Shown here: piece by piece, positions 8,967 to 18,715 of the stretch | Layout: each line of letters opens with the position of its first letter | How positions within the stretch are numbered: the first letter of the stretch is position 1 | Source of the DNA: Phycisphaeraceae bacterium | Lineage (GTDB): Bacteria > Planctomycetota > Phycisphaerae > Phycisphaerales > Phycisphaeraceae | Assembly (NCBI GenBank): GCA_040222855.1 | Contig: JAVKCD010000003.1 | Span: forward strand, 310,001 to 374,000 | Reading direction: 5' to 3' | DNA length: 64,000 nt | Position numbers and translations under genes: made by a program | The notes under the pieces: model-generated | Told to the model about the DNA's origin: nothing | Database searches by the model: none | The model's input: only the letters and a program-made list of their open reading frames with translations

Positions 8967-10139
8967 ATGAATGACCGCACGACTGCGCGTTCCCTGTGGA
9001 GAGAACCCCTCGTAGCAACGCTGGTGGTGCTCCTGGCCCTCGCAGCCCTGATCGCACTGACCGTGGGACCGATCGGCTGGATTTACGACCGGCTCGAACC
9101 GGTACTGGTGCCGGTAGCAATTGCCCTGGCGCTGGCGTACATCCTCAATCCGCTGGTGAGCTGGGTCGATAAGCGATCTTCGGTGCCCAGAGTCGTCACC
9201 GTATCCGGGATGCTGGCAGCGGTCAGCGTACTGGTGCTGACAGCTTTTCTGTACATGATCCCGCTGGTGCTCCGCCAGTTGTCGGACCTGATCGGAGCAC
9301 TGCCCGGTTATGCCGAACGAGGCGCGAACTGGACCGCTGAGCGACTCGGGACCGACGTAGCCTCGTTGCAGCAGCGCCTCGTCGAGGCGACCAGAGAGAC
9401 GATCGATTCGTTCCGCGATGGCGAGCCCGGCACCGCGACGGCCGGCATCGATATCGGCGCCGTGGCCTCAGCAGTTTTTCAGAGCGCAGGCGTCGGCTTC
9501 GAGGTCATCGGCTCGACCATCGGGCTGCTGACCTATCTCGCAATCGCACTCGGCGTCTGCCTGTTTAGCCTGTTCGTGTTCCTGTGGCGGTTTGATGAAG
9601 TGGTGGCACGAGTCCCGCCCCTGGTTCCAGCCTCATCTCGACCCAGATTCCTGGAACTGGTCGGGAAGATGGACCTCGCCGTCTCCGCCGTGATTCGCGG
9701 TCGTGTGGTCCAGTCGCTGATCTATGGCTGCGTGTTGTCAGCCGGCTGGGCGATCGTCGGCGTCCCCTACTGGCTGCTGCTCGGCGTCGCCGGCGGGGTG
9801 CTGAATCTCGTACCGTTCCTGGGAGCTGCGGTCTGGCCGCTGGCCGTGATCCTCGCTCTGGCCGACAGCGGGGCCGACGCCGGAATCCTGGGCCCGCTGC
9901 TCTGGCCAACACTGGTATACCTCATCGCACAGGGTCTCGATGGCTGGGTCGTCGAGCCCTGGGTGCAAGGCTCTGCGACGAACCTGGGCCCGCTGACGAT
10001 CATGCTCGTCGTGCTCATCGGCGCCTCGCTCGCAGGCATTGTCGGGATGCTGCTCGCCATCCCGGTCGCCGCATGCGCACGCGTCCTGCTCGTCGAAGAG
10101 ATCGTTCCGCGACTACGCGACTGGGCGGAATCCAGCTAG
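8967..10139 (+). CDS. AI-2E family transporter (TqsA/YdiK-like membrane protein)
   Basis: A 390-aa polytopic inner-membrane protein. It begins after a short basic N-terminus with a hydrophobic pair (LVATLVVLLALAALIALTVG, then VLVPVAIALALAYILNPLV), has a central soluble helical segment (residues about 120-170), then further helices including the family-typical YGCVLSAGWAIVGVPYWLLLG and LNLVPFLGAAVWPLAVIL segments. The C-terminal VVEPWVQGSATNLGPL...IPVAACARVLL is characteristic. Members are variously assigned to AI-2 export or Na+/H+ exchange; the substrate cannot be decided here. It is a single gene, convergent with the copper lipoprotein gene with 25 bp between stops. Confidence 0.9.
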   Translation: MNDRTTARSLWREPLVATLVVLLALAALIALTVGPIGWIYDRLEPVLVPVAIALALAYILNPLVSWVDKRSSVPRVVTVSGMLAAVSVLVLTAFLYMIPLVLRQLSDLIGALPGYAERGANWTAERLGTDVASLQQRLVEATRETIDSFRDGEPGTATAGIDIGAVASAVFQSAGVGFEVIGSTIGLLTYLAIALGVCLFSLFVFLWRFDEVVARVPPLVPASSRPRFLELVGKMDLAVSAVIRGRVVQSLIYGCVLSAGWAIVGVPYWLLLGVAGGVLNLVPFLGAAVWPLAVILALADSGADAGILGPLLWPTLVYLIAQGLDGWVVEPWVQGSATNLGPLTIMLVVLIGASLAGIVGMLLAIPVAACARVLLVEEIVPRLRDWAESS

Positions 10140-10164
10140 GTCGATCGGGGGTCTCGTGGGGGCC

Positions 10165-10734
10165 TTAGTGATCGTGCCCGCTGTGGTCTTCGTGATCGTG
10201 GTCGCCAGCCTCTTCGTGATCCGCATGGGCATCGTGATCCTCAGCGTGCTCCGCATGATCGTGGTGATGCCCCGAGTGATCATGACCCGAATGATCATCA
10301 TGGCTCATGTCATCGCCAGCAGCAGACAGATCCAGCTCAGTGCCCTCAGGCAGTTCCATGATGGAGCTGACGGTGTAGTCCGCGGACTGCCAGTTCACAC
10401 TAAAAACCAGCTCGATCACGTCACCCTCGCCGATGCCATCAAGGGAGACCGCGTCGGTCACTGGGAAGGGCATCGTCATGGTCGCCATACCGACGACCTC
10501 GCCCGCCTTATTCTTGAAATCGGGAATGGCCTCGTGAGCGACCTGGACCTGGCGATTCGTCTCAGTCGGAAGCGTGACGACCTCCCCCCGAACGGTGTAG
10601 GTGTCGATACGGGCCGCTTCGGCGTCAGCCGCCAGGACAGCGGGTTGTTCGCTGCTGGCTTGATCGCAGGCGGTCAGGCCAAGGGGCAGAGCGATCAGGG
10701 CGGTCAAAACAAGCGGGCGGCAGACGAGAAACAT
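10165..10734 (-). CDS. CusF-like copper-binding lipoprotein with His-rich tail
   Basis: A 189-aa predicted lipoprotein. The signal peptide ends in the lipobox LTAC, with the lipidated Cys at 23. Residues about 45-125 resemble the CusF/copper-binding beta-barrel family: a His at 67 followed by the MTMPF segment, with Met at 83, 86 and 88 (E. coli CusF uses His and two Met in an MTM motif). Residues 141-189 form an Asp/His tail with 17 histidines, likely to bind Cu, Zn or Ni. The start at 10734 is set by the lipoprotein signal and by GGAG nine bases upstream; longer in-frame starts would bury the signal peptide. The likely role is periplasmic metal buffering or delivery; no metal efflux genes adjoin it. 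Confidence 0.82.
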   Translation of the reverse strand: MFLVCRPLVLTALIALPLGLTACDQASSEQPAVLAADAEAARIDTYTVRGEVVTLPTETNRQVQVAHEAIPDFKNKAGEVVGMATMTMPFPVTDAVSLDGIGEGDVIELVFSVNWQSADYTVSSIMELPEGTELDLSAAGDDMSHDDHSGHDHSGHHHDHAEHAEDHDAHADHEEAGDHDHEDHSGHDH

Positions 10735-10858
10735 GGCGTAACACTCCGTAAGTGGTGATGAGAGTCGTGATGAGCACGACACACTAGACGCAGCCAAGGC
10801 AGTTGTCGCCTGTGGAAAGCGTGTGAATGCCCAATGTGAAAAACACAGCCAAACTTTT

Positions 10859-10872
10859 TCCCACCCGTGGGA
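10859..10872. promoter_or_regulatory. Small palindrome in the lipoprotein/16S intergenic region
   Basis: TCCCAC-CC-GTGGGA is a perfect inverted repeat 125 bp upstream of the copper lipoprotein start (read on the minus strand). It could be an operator for a metal-responsive regulator, but I see no match to a known site. Confidence 0.25.
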
Positions 10873-10972
10873 GATCGGGATAACCACCGTTTTCAGCGAC
10901 ACTAACGTAACCTGCACAATGCCCAGAGCTTGCAATCAGGGCCGGAAGTCGAGCCAAGCCCGGCTGGCTGGC

Positions 10973-11000
10973 TTGACACGTCACTTGGGGCAGGTACAGT
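10973..11000 (+). promoter_or_regulatory. rRNA promoter for the solitary 16S gene
   Basis: A consensus -35 TTGACA at 10973-10978 and a -10 TACAGT at 10995-11000 are separated by 16 bp. Transcription would begin near 11007, about 400 bases before the mature 16S 5' end. It is the best sigma-70-type promoter visible upstream of the gene. Confidence 0.7.
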
Positions 11001-11006
11001 ATGCGG

Positions 11007-11410
11007 CTCGCCCAGCGGTGGACTCAAGGGTCCAACGCCGGGTCAAAAGGGCTCATTCAGCCCTGAAAAGACAGGTCTTTGACAAGTGGACAGTCGGATA
11101 CGTCGCGAGGATGTGCCTCGCCGGGATTGGGTCGACACCCGAGCCCGAGCGAGGAACCAAAAACTCGATGACCCTCCAAGGTCATCGGGGTGGTTTACAT
11201 CCTCGTCGTGTTTTTCAGGTGGACTTGTCCACCTGAGGAGCAGGACGTGAGCCACAACAATTCCAAAATAGCATCTCCGGTTAGCCGCCGGGGATGTCCC
11301 GAGCTTCGGCTCGGGTGACCGGCTCGATGGCCCGCTTCGGCGGGAGGCATCGGGTGCCGGATCGACTCATCGAAGACCATCGACGGGCTTGCCCGTCGGT
11401 CAACGATAAT
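11007..11410 (+). other. 16S rRNA leader with several hairpins
   Basis: About 400 bases of transcribed leader, with the preceding 10735-10972 holding only the divergent promoter region. It contains a TTCAGCCCTGAA palindrome (11056-11067), the 5' half of the processing stem (11074-11098), GATGACC...GGTCATC (about 11167-11186), a perfect 8-bp hairpin CAGGTGGA/TCCACCTG (11216-11235) and a CCGAGC/GCTCGG hairpin near 11300. GGTCTTTGACAA at 11074-11085 resembles an antitermination boxA, but it also forms part of the processing stem. No protein-coding frame here is convincing. Confidence 0.6.
11074..11098 (+). repeat. 5' half of the 16S processing stem
   Basis: These 25 bases can pair without interruption with 13074-13098 downstream of 16S, using three G-U wobbles. 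Long stems that loop out precursor 16S are the usual substrate of RNase III. Confidence 0.75.
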
Positions 11411-12927
<1,517 letters not shown>

Positions 12928-13073
12928 GATTGACTTAGAACACGGTTCAAGTGTCATTGGAGTGACGCAACAAGGCTGGTTCGCCAGCAGCGGAGTGATC
13001 CGCCCGTGATAGTCAACACCGCCTCGCCCGGTCTAACCACCGGATAACACCAGGGTAACCTAGTGTGAAGACC

Positions 13074-13098
13074 TCCGACTGTTCACTTGTCAGGGACC
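13074..13098 (+). repeat. 3' half of the 16S processing stem
   Basis: Pairs over 25 consecutive positions with 11074-11098. It lies 153 bases past the mature 3' end and about 20 bases before the terminator. The rest of the 314-bp gap between 16S and hpf holds no tRNA or ORF that I can support. Confidence 0.75.
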
Positions 13099-13120
13099 CG
13101 TCCCTACTCGACCAGTGAAA

Positions 13121-13146
13121 CCCACCGCTCGCGGTGGGTTTTTCTT
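13121..13146 (+). terminator. Rho-independent terminator of the 16S unit
   Basis: CCCACCGC-TC-GCGGTGGG stem followed by TTTTTCTT. Placed directly after the processing stem, it ends the transcript before any 23S gene. Confidence 0.9.
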
Positions 13147-13166
13147 GCGCGCTACCCATACCCCAC

Positions 13167-13198
13167 ATAAAAAAAACAGCCGGGCTCACGCCCGGCTG
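13167..13198 (-). terminator. Rho-independent terminator of hpf
   Basis: On the minus strand CAGCCGGG and CCCGGCTG form an 8-bp stem followed by eight T. It lies 37 bp beyond the hpf stop codon. Confidence 0.88.
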
Positions 13199-13235
13199 CT
13201 CATCACATGATCTGATTGAATAAGCCCAAGTGCGA

Positions 13236-13577
13236 TCAGGCCGACGCCATCCGCGCATTCCGCCTCGCCGAAGCGTCACGCTTCTTGTTGATCGCACGCT
13301 TGACGTTCCGCTTGATCCGGTCGGCCGCCTGGTCCACAGCGTGGTAAACATCCGTATCCGTCTGCTCAACAATCAACAGCCCACACCCCATTACATCAAC
13401 CTGCATCTGGCAATACATATCGTGCCCGCCTCGGGGCCCATTAAGATCAGAAAGCCGAACGATCACCTTGCGTACCCGCTTCCCAAAGCGTTCAAGAGCC
13501 GTCGAGATCCGACTCTGCACGTGATTCTTGAGGGTTTCGCTGTGATCAATGTTGAGCGCGTGGACATGAACATTCAT
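13236..13577 (-). CDS. hpf: Ribosome hibernation promoting factor, short form (HPF/RaiA family)
   Basis: A 113-aa protein of the HPF/YfiA family, which binds the 30S decoding region during stress or stationary phase and inactivates or dimerises ribosomes. Seen: MNVHVHALNIDHSETLKNHV, the RISTALERFGKRVRKVIVRLSD strand-helix segment, the DVMGCGLLIVEQTDTDVYHAVDQAADRIKRNVKRAI helix, and a basic tail. It has no C-terminal dimerisation domain, so it is the short type. The start at 13577 is supported by GAGGT about eight bases upstream; the longer in-frame extension has no family similarity. It lies directly beside the 16S unit on the opposite strand. Confidence 0.92.
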   Translation of the reverse strand: MNVHVHALNIDHSETLKNHVQSRISTALERFGKRVRKVIVRLSDLNGPRGGHDMYCQMQVDVMGCGLLIVEQTDTDVYHAVDQAADRIKRNVKRAINKKRDASARRNARMASA

Positions 13578-13726
13578 GGAGTCACCTCGTATGGGGTTAA
13601 TGATTCCTTGAGACAGGCCACTAGCAAGCCTCTGCATTATCGCACATACCCCCTCTACGACCAAGACCCTGTTGCGAGATCGATAACCAAAATCTGGACG
13701 TTCCCGGAGCTGCTAGAAACGATGCG

Positions 13727-14944
13727 TTAGATGCCTTCAAACCGCCTGAACGCCGTTAACACCACCGTATGGCCGTGAACCAGCGCCTGCCCACCCACCG
13801 GACCGATCTCCCCCGCCGCAAAACACCCCACCAGCGGGCCCTGATCCCCCAGAGCCGCCGCAGCCAGACCAGCATCGACATCGGGTCGCTCATACAGATT
13901 GGTCCCCCGACCGCTGCAGGTAAACAGCAGCCCCCCCGCCGCCGGACCATGAAGACGCTGGGTCTCAAGCAGCAGATCAAAATCCTCGTAAGCCGCCCGC
14001 TGATCACGCACATGAAACTGAACCGTCTGACCGACACTCACCTGCGGATCACCGACCGCGACGTACCCCGCATCCTGATCCACACCCACCAGACCACGAA
14101 TCACAAAATCACCCGGCCCGAATCGGCCCTTGTACTCATCAATCACGCGCCCGATCAGCAGCCCACTGCCCTCAACCAGTTTCTGGTCCGAAGGCGTAAG
14201 CTCCCCCACCATGCCCTTGATCACCGCCAACGCATTCTGCCCGCTCAGTTCCTGCACGATGTGCCGCTTCGACTTGGTGATCACATAAGGCCGCCCCACC
14301 GGACGACAACCCTGGCTCACCGTCGTCTTCACACCTAAGTGCCCCGAAATAATGCAGCCCAACGCCCCCTCATTGAAGACCTGGTCGTTCAGCAGCAAAC
14401 GATTCTTCCTCGGCCGCCGAGCCCCACTCGCCAACCCACCAACAACATCACCTGGCGACATCAGCATCTGCAACGCCGGCAGGGTCTTGATAAGCGGGGT
14501 GCTAAACGGATCAGCAAGGAGCATCGAAAACTGCTGACTCCCATCGATATCCAGTTCAAGCTCGTCCGCAAGCACATCCGGATCACCCTGGTCATCGCCC
14601 CACCCGATCTGCTGGAAACTAAACGACTGCACCCGCGCTCGCGGCAAGTGAGCCGCGAGAACCGCGACCCCAGGCTCTTCCTCAATCTCGATCCCACCAA
14701 AGACCACCCCGCAAGCCGACATCCCGATCAGCGTCTCCGGCTCCAACGCATCCCGAAGGGCATCGCGAATAATGTCAATCTCTGCCGTGTGATGAGTCGT
14801 AAAAAAAAGCGTCAACAGCTGAGTCGACGGCAGGTCCGCTGCGGCAAGCTGGTCAACCAATTCCTCCGCCACCTGTCGGGCATCGCTCGCCCGGCTCATG
14901 CCGCCAGCGAACCGTGGATCGAGTTGCGTGTTTCCACCATCCAT
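13727..14944 (-). CDS. FIST domain protein (FIST_N + FIST_C)
   Basis: A 405-aa soluble protein of the FIST family, a predicted small-ligand sensory domain pair often linked to signal transduction. The FIST_N part spans about residues 35-230 (LLTLFFTTHHTAEIDIIRDALRD, TLIGMSACGVVFGGIEIEEEPGVAVLAAHLP, and DPFSTPLIKTLPAL) and FIST_C about 240-395 (GCRPVGRPYVITKSKRHIVQEL, FVIRGLVGVDQDAGYVAVGD, GLLFTCSGRGTNLYERPDVD, VGCFAAGEIGPVGGQALVHG). No output domain such as a kinase or GGDEF is attached or adjacent. GAGG nine bases upstream supports the ATG at 14944. The ligand is unknown. Confidence 0.9.
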   Translation of the reverse strand: MDGGNTQLDPRFAGGMSRASDARQVAEELVDQLAAADLPSTQLLTLFFTTHHTAEIDIIRDALRDALEPETLIGMSACGVVFGGIEIEEEPGVAVLAAHLPRARVQSFSFQQIGWGDDQGDPDVLADELELDIDGSQQFSMLLADPFSTPLIKTLPALQMLMSPGDVVGGLASGARRPRKNRLLLNDQVFNEGALGCIISGHLGVKTTVSQGCRPVGRPYVITKSKRHIVQELSGQNALAVIKGMVGELTPSDQKLVEGSGLLIGRVIDEYKGRFGPGDFVIRGLVGVDQDAGYVAVGDPQVSVGQTVQFHVRDQRAAYEDFDLLLETQRLHGPAAGGLLFTCSGRGTNLYERPDVDAGLAAAALGDQGPLVGCFAAGEIGPVGGQALVHGHTVVLTAFRRFEGI

Positions 14945-15073
14945 CGAGTTAACCTCTGTGGACGATCATACGCCCCAAACACAGCCAAGCCGGTCAAGTC
15001 GTGAGCTACCCAAACGACCCAACGGCCCACAACAGGCCAATGCCTGCAAAAAGGGGTTCCGCATCCCCCATCT

Positions 15074-15619
15074 TTACATGGGCTTCCGCTCAATCGTCGC
15101 GTCATACACCGCAAGCAACTTCTGCTTATCGAAAATCATCTCCTGACGCGATAAACCCACAATGTCGTAGACATGCGTCAACTCGATCGCATCCACAGGG
15201 CAGGCCTCTTCGCACATCCCGCAGTAGATGCACCGCAGCTCATCAATCTCAAACTTCACCGGGTACTTCTCCCGGTCGTCCCAGGGCGACTCCTCGCCCA
15301 CAATATGGATGCAGTTCGCCGGGCACGCCGTAGCGCACATAAAACACGCAACACAGCGAACCCGACCCTGCTCATCCCGATTCAGCCGGTGCACGCCACG
15401 GAAGTTATCAACGTGAATCCCCCCCTCTTCAAGCGGCAGATCCTCCCGACGCTCCTCAGGGTACTGCATCGTCCGATTGCCCTTGCCCCCACCCACAGCA
15501 CCAAAAAAGTGGCGTAGCGTCGTCCCCAGCCCCTTAAAAACCTCGGGCAGGTACATGCCCTCAGATGCACTCAGCGCGGGCAGATCGACATTCACAACAT
15601 CTTCATCACGGATGGCCAT
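15074..15619 (-). CDS. nuoI: NADH-quinone oxidoreductase subunit I (2[4Fe-4S] ferredoxin)
   Basis: A 181-aa peripheral subunit of respiratory complex I carrying clusters N6a and N6b, which pass electrons from NADH toward quinone. Both cluster motifs are visible: CVACFMCATACPANCIHI at about residues 95-112 and CIYCGMCEEACPVDAIEL at about 136-153. The start at 15619 gives the usual NuoI length and has GGAG seven bases upstream; upstream in-frame sequence shows no homology. No other nuo gene adjoins it: its neighbours are TrkH upstream and a FIST protein downstream, so the rest of complex I must be elsewhere, or this is a NuoI-like ferredoxin. Confidence 0.92.
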   Translation of the reverse strand: MAIRDEDVVNVDLPALSASEGMYLPEVFKGLGTTLRHFFGAVGGGKGNRTMQYPEERREDLPLEEGGIHVDNFRGVHRLNRDEQGRVRCVACFMCATACPANCIHIVGEESPWDDREKYPVKFEIDELRCIYCGMCEEACPVDAIELTHVYDIVGLSRQEMIFDKQKLLAVYDATIERKPM

Positions 15620-15695
15620 CAAGGGCTCCAAAGTTAGGTCAATACGTGGATTGTTCTCGTCCCGAGCAATCAGGTCAAGCCGAGCGCAACGACAA

Positions 15696-17240
15696 TCAAT
15701 CACGCACCCAAAAGCGCGGCCAAGCAAGAGCCAGCAACGCGTAGATCTCCAGCCGCCCAAGGGCCATCAGCAGACTCAGCAAAACCAACGACCCGTCAGA
15801 GAACCACCCGTAGTTCTGCGTAGGCCCCACAGCGTGGAAGCCCGGCCCCACATTCGCCAGCGTCGAAATCGCCGCCGACGTCGCCGTCAGCGTGTCGCAA
15901 CGCCCCCCCTCCTCCTCAAGAGCCAGCAAGCCCGCGGTCCCCAGGACCAGCAGCGTAATAAACAGCAACACGTAAATCAGCGAACCCAGCTTCATGTCCT
16001 GGTCCACCACACTCGCCCCCAGCCGAAGCGGGCGAACAACCGCTGGCCGATACGCCCGCTCAATCGCCTCGCCGATAATCTTCACCACAATCCAGAAACG
16101 AATAACCTTGATCCCACCAGCCGTCGAGCCGGCGCAGCCGCCAATAACAAACATCGTCAACAGCAGCGATTTCGACTCCACCGGCCACAAAGCGAAATCA
16201 GCCGTACAAAAACCCGTACCCGTCTGCAGCGCAACGACCTGAAAGCCCGCAAAACGCAGCGCCTCGCCGAACGTGCCGTCAACAACCTTGCCCGCAGTGG
16301 TCACGATCTGCGTGCCGTAGATGTTGTACACCACCACCACCATCGCAAGCGCCTTGATCGCGAGATAAACCTTCAGCTCCGTATCCGTCCACAACACCGA
16401 CCATCGCTTCTGCATGAGAATATAAAAGATCGCAAAGTTTACCCCTGCCAGCAGCATGAAAACCATGCACCAGATGTCGAGCATGACCGAGTCGTAGGCA
16501 CCGATCGAAGCATCCCGCGTGGACAGCCCGCCCGTCGACATCACCGACATCGCGTGACAGATGCTGTCAAACCAGCCCATCGCACCCGTTGACCAGAACG
16601 CCACTGTCGCCGCCACCGTGAGCCCAAAATAAATAATCCAAAGCGTCCGGGCTGTCTCACCAATCCGCGGCCGGACACCCTGCTGCTGAGGCCCCGGGGC
16701 CTCAGCGAAAAACAGCCGCCTCCCGCCAGAACCCAGGTTGGGCAACACCGCGACGAAGAGCACAACAATCCCCAGACCGCCCAGCCAGTGAGTCAGAGCA
16801 CGCCACAGCAGAATCGACGCCGGCAGTTGCTCAATAGCCCCCACCACCGTGGCCCCGGTGGTCGTCAGACCCGACATCGCCTCAAAATAACTCGCCGCAA
16901 CAGAGCCAAAAACGTGATCAGGCTCGGACCCACCAAAATAGACCCACAGCCAGTACGGCAGCCCCGCCAGACCAGCCCCCAGAAGCCACGACAGCGACGT
17001 CAGCAGCAACGCATCACGCCGAGTGAACTTGTCAATCGAAATCCCGCGACCGCCCACATAAGCAATCCCGCCCACCACGATCCCGATCGCCATCGTCGTC
17101 GTAAATGCCAGCATCGCCGCCCGGTGGTGCGTCTCCTCCTCAAGAATCGGCAGCACCTCCAGCATCAGCGGGAAGACCATGCTCGCGGCAAGAATCATCA
17201 CAACGAGACCGAGTTGCCGGATAACCGCAAGAAAGTTCAT
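15696..17240 (-). CDS. trkH: Trk-type potassium uptake channel TrkH
   Basis: A 514-aa inner-membrane protein of the TrkH/KtrB superfamily forming the K+-conducting subunit. It shows about ten to twelve hydrophobic segments and the repeated pore-like motifs: SYFEAMSGLTTTGATVVG, WFDSICHAMSVMSTGGLSTRD, FQVVALQTGTGFCTADFALWP, and LTATSAAISTLANVGPGFHAVG. The glycine at the centre of each would form the selectivity filter. Its start is 14 bp from the stop of trkA, with GAGG upstream, so trkA-trkH form an operon. The nuoI start follows after 76 bp. Confidence 0.95.
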   Translation of the reverse strand: MNFLAVIRQLGLVVMILAASMVFPLMLEVLPILEEETHHRAAMLAFTTTMAIGIVVGGIAYVGGRGISIDKFTRRDALLLTSLSWLLGAGLAGLPYWLWVYFGGSEPDHVFGSVAASYFEAMSGLTTTGATVVGAIEQLPASILLWRALTHWLGGLGIVVLFVAVLPNLGSGGRRLFFAEAPGPQQQGVRPRIGETARTLWIIYFGLTVAATVAFWSTGAMGWFDSICHAMSVMSTGGLSTRDASIGAYDSVMLDIWCMVFMLLAGVNFAIFYILMQKRWSVLWTDTELKVYLAIKALAMVVVVYNIYGTQIVTTAGKVVDGTFGEALRFAGFQVVALQTGTGFCTADFALWPVESKSLLLTMFVIGGCAGSTAGGIKVIRFWIVVKIIGEAIERAYRPAVVRPLRLGASVVDQDMKLGSLIYVLLFITLLVLGTAGLLALEEEGGRCDTLTATSAAISTLANVGPGFHAVGPTQNYGWFSDGSLVLLSLLMALGRLEIYALLALAWPRFWVRD

Positions 17241-17254
17241 GACGCCTCAGGGAG

Positions 17255-18598
17255 TTACCTGCCCAGGAAAAGTTTCCGCAGGGCTTTTTCGTGCTGCTCG
17301 GGCGTGATCAGGACCGCGATATCGCCAGACTCAAAGGAGTCGCCAGCACCCGGAACAAATACATGGTCAGCTCGCTGGATCGCCACCACCAGCGACGAAG
17401 GAGGCAACGCCAACGCACTCAGCGGCTTACCCAACACCGACTCGGCTCGCCTCGTGACATGGATCTCGAACACCGACGCCACATCCCCAGCAATCTGCGC
17501 CAGCGGACGAATCGGCGCCGTGTCAATTAGACGCAAAATCTCCTCCACCGCGTTCGCCCTCGGCGAAAACGCACGGTCAATCCCAACGTGACGCAGCAGA
17601 TGCAGATAAGTCGCTCGCTGCTGCACCGCCACCGCCGTCTTGGCACCCAGCGATTTCGCCTGTGCCGCGGCAAGGATGTTGTTCTCATCATCATCCGTCA
17701 CCGCCACAAACGCGTCCGCCTGATCCACCCGCTCCTCCATCAACGCCTCGGAACGGATCGGATCATCATTCAGAACCGTCACCCAGTCGAGCTTCTCAGC
17801 AAGCTCCTCCGCACGCTTGCGATCCGGCTCAAACAAACGCACCGAAAACCGGCGATTCCGTAGCTCCCGACAGATCCACACCGCCTGCGAAGTCCCCCCC
17901 ATCAGAATCACACTCCGCGACTTACCCGCCGTGGTATCAAAATGCTTCCGCACCGCCGTCATACTCCCGGTCTCACCGATCACCGTCACCACGTCACCTG
18001 GCAGAATGCTGCTGTCACCCGTAGGCAGAAAAACCGTCCCGCCCCGACCAATACTCACCAGTCGCGCAGGCCCCGACAGCTTAAGCGTCTTTAGCGTCGT
18101 GTTCGCCGCCTTCGCGTCCTCACGTACCACCAGACTCTGCATCTCGATCTCACCCTGCGCAAACCGCTCAATCGCCATCGCACCAGGCGATCGCAGCACC
18201 GAAGCGATCGCCTGAGCCGTCGCATGCTCAGGACAGACCAGATGATCAATCCCCAGATGCCGACCGTAATCAAGCCCTCGAAGCTCAAAATACGCCGAGT
18301 GATGCACCCGGGCGATGCAACGCTTCACACCCACTCCCTTGGCGATCGAAGCCGACAGCAGATTGATCTCATCCACATTCGTCGCCGCGATGAACAGGTC
18401 CGCCGTCGCAACCCCAGCCTCCGACAGCACATCCGCCTGGGTCCCGCTCCCGATCATCATGCGCGAGTCCAGTCGCTCCTCAAGCTCATCGAGGACCGCC
18501 ATCGACTTGTCGATCAGAGTCACGTTGTGCTTACGGCCCGTAAGAACCTCAGCCGCGTAACGCCCGACCTCACCGCCTCCGCAGATGACGATATTCAT
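17255..18598 (-). CDS. trkA: Trk potassium uptake regulator TrkA (two RCK modules)
   Basis: A 447-aa cytoplasmic NAD(H)-binding gating protein of the TrkH channel. It has two tandem RCK_N/RCK_C units. The first starts at residue 1 with the Rossmann motif MNIVICGGGEVGRYAAEVL and acidic end of strand 2 (TLIDKS); the second starts near 230 with SRSVILMGGTSQAVWICREL, where the glycine motif is less perfect. RCK_C parts are seen at about 140-220 (LRLSGPARLVSIGRGGTVFLPTGDSSILPGD-like) and 365-440 (LVVAIQRADHVFVPGAGDSFESGD). It is first in the trkA-trkH operon. Confidence 0.95.
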   Translation of the reverse strand: MNIVICGGGEVGRYAAEVLTGRKHNVTLIDKSMAVLDELEERLDSRMMIGSGTQADVLSEAGVATADLFIAATNVDEINLLSASIAKGVGVKRCIARVHHSAYFELRGLDYGRHLGIDHLVCPEHATAQAIASVLRSPGAMAIERFAQGEIEMQSLVVREDAKAANTTLKTLKLSGPARLVSIGRGGTVFLPTGDSSILPGDVVTVIGETGSMTAVRKHFDTTAGKSRSVILMGGTSQAVWICRELRNRRFSVRLFEPDRKRAEELAEKLDWVTVLNDDPIRSEALMEERVDQADAFVAVTDDDENNILAAAQAKSLGAKTAVAVQQRATYLHLLRHVGIDRAFSPRANAVEEILRLIDTAPIRPLAQIAGDVASVFEIHVTRRAESVLGKPLSALALPPSSLVVAIQRADHVFVPGAGDSFESGDIAVLITPEQHEKALRKLFLGR

Positions 18599-18715
18599 CG
18601 GGTCACACTCCTAAGCACAATCCGCATCGCGGAAGTGTAACCGTGTGGCCAAGGATCATCGAACCCCGGCACCCCAGCGATCCACTAATCTGTTGATCCA
18701 GCAGGAGACCTCGCC

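Noticed and set aside
11074-11085. boxA antitermination site
   Set aside because: Plausible by sequence, but the same bases form the processing stem and no boxB/boxC context is visible, so I did not list it as a separate feature.
15477-16592. 371-codon plus-strand frame opposite trkH and nuoI
   Set aside because: Arg/Gln/His-rich shadow; both minus-strand genes have clear family motifs.
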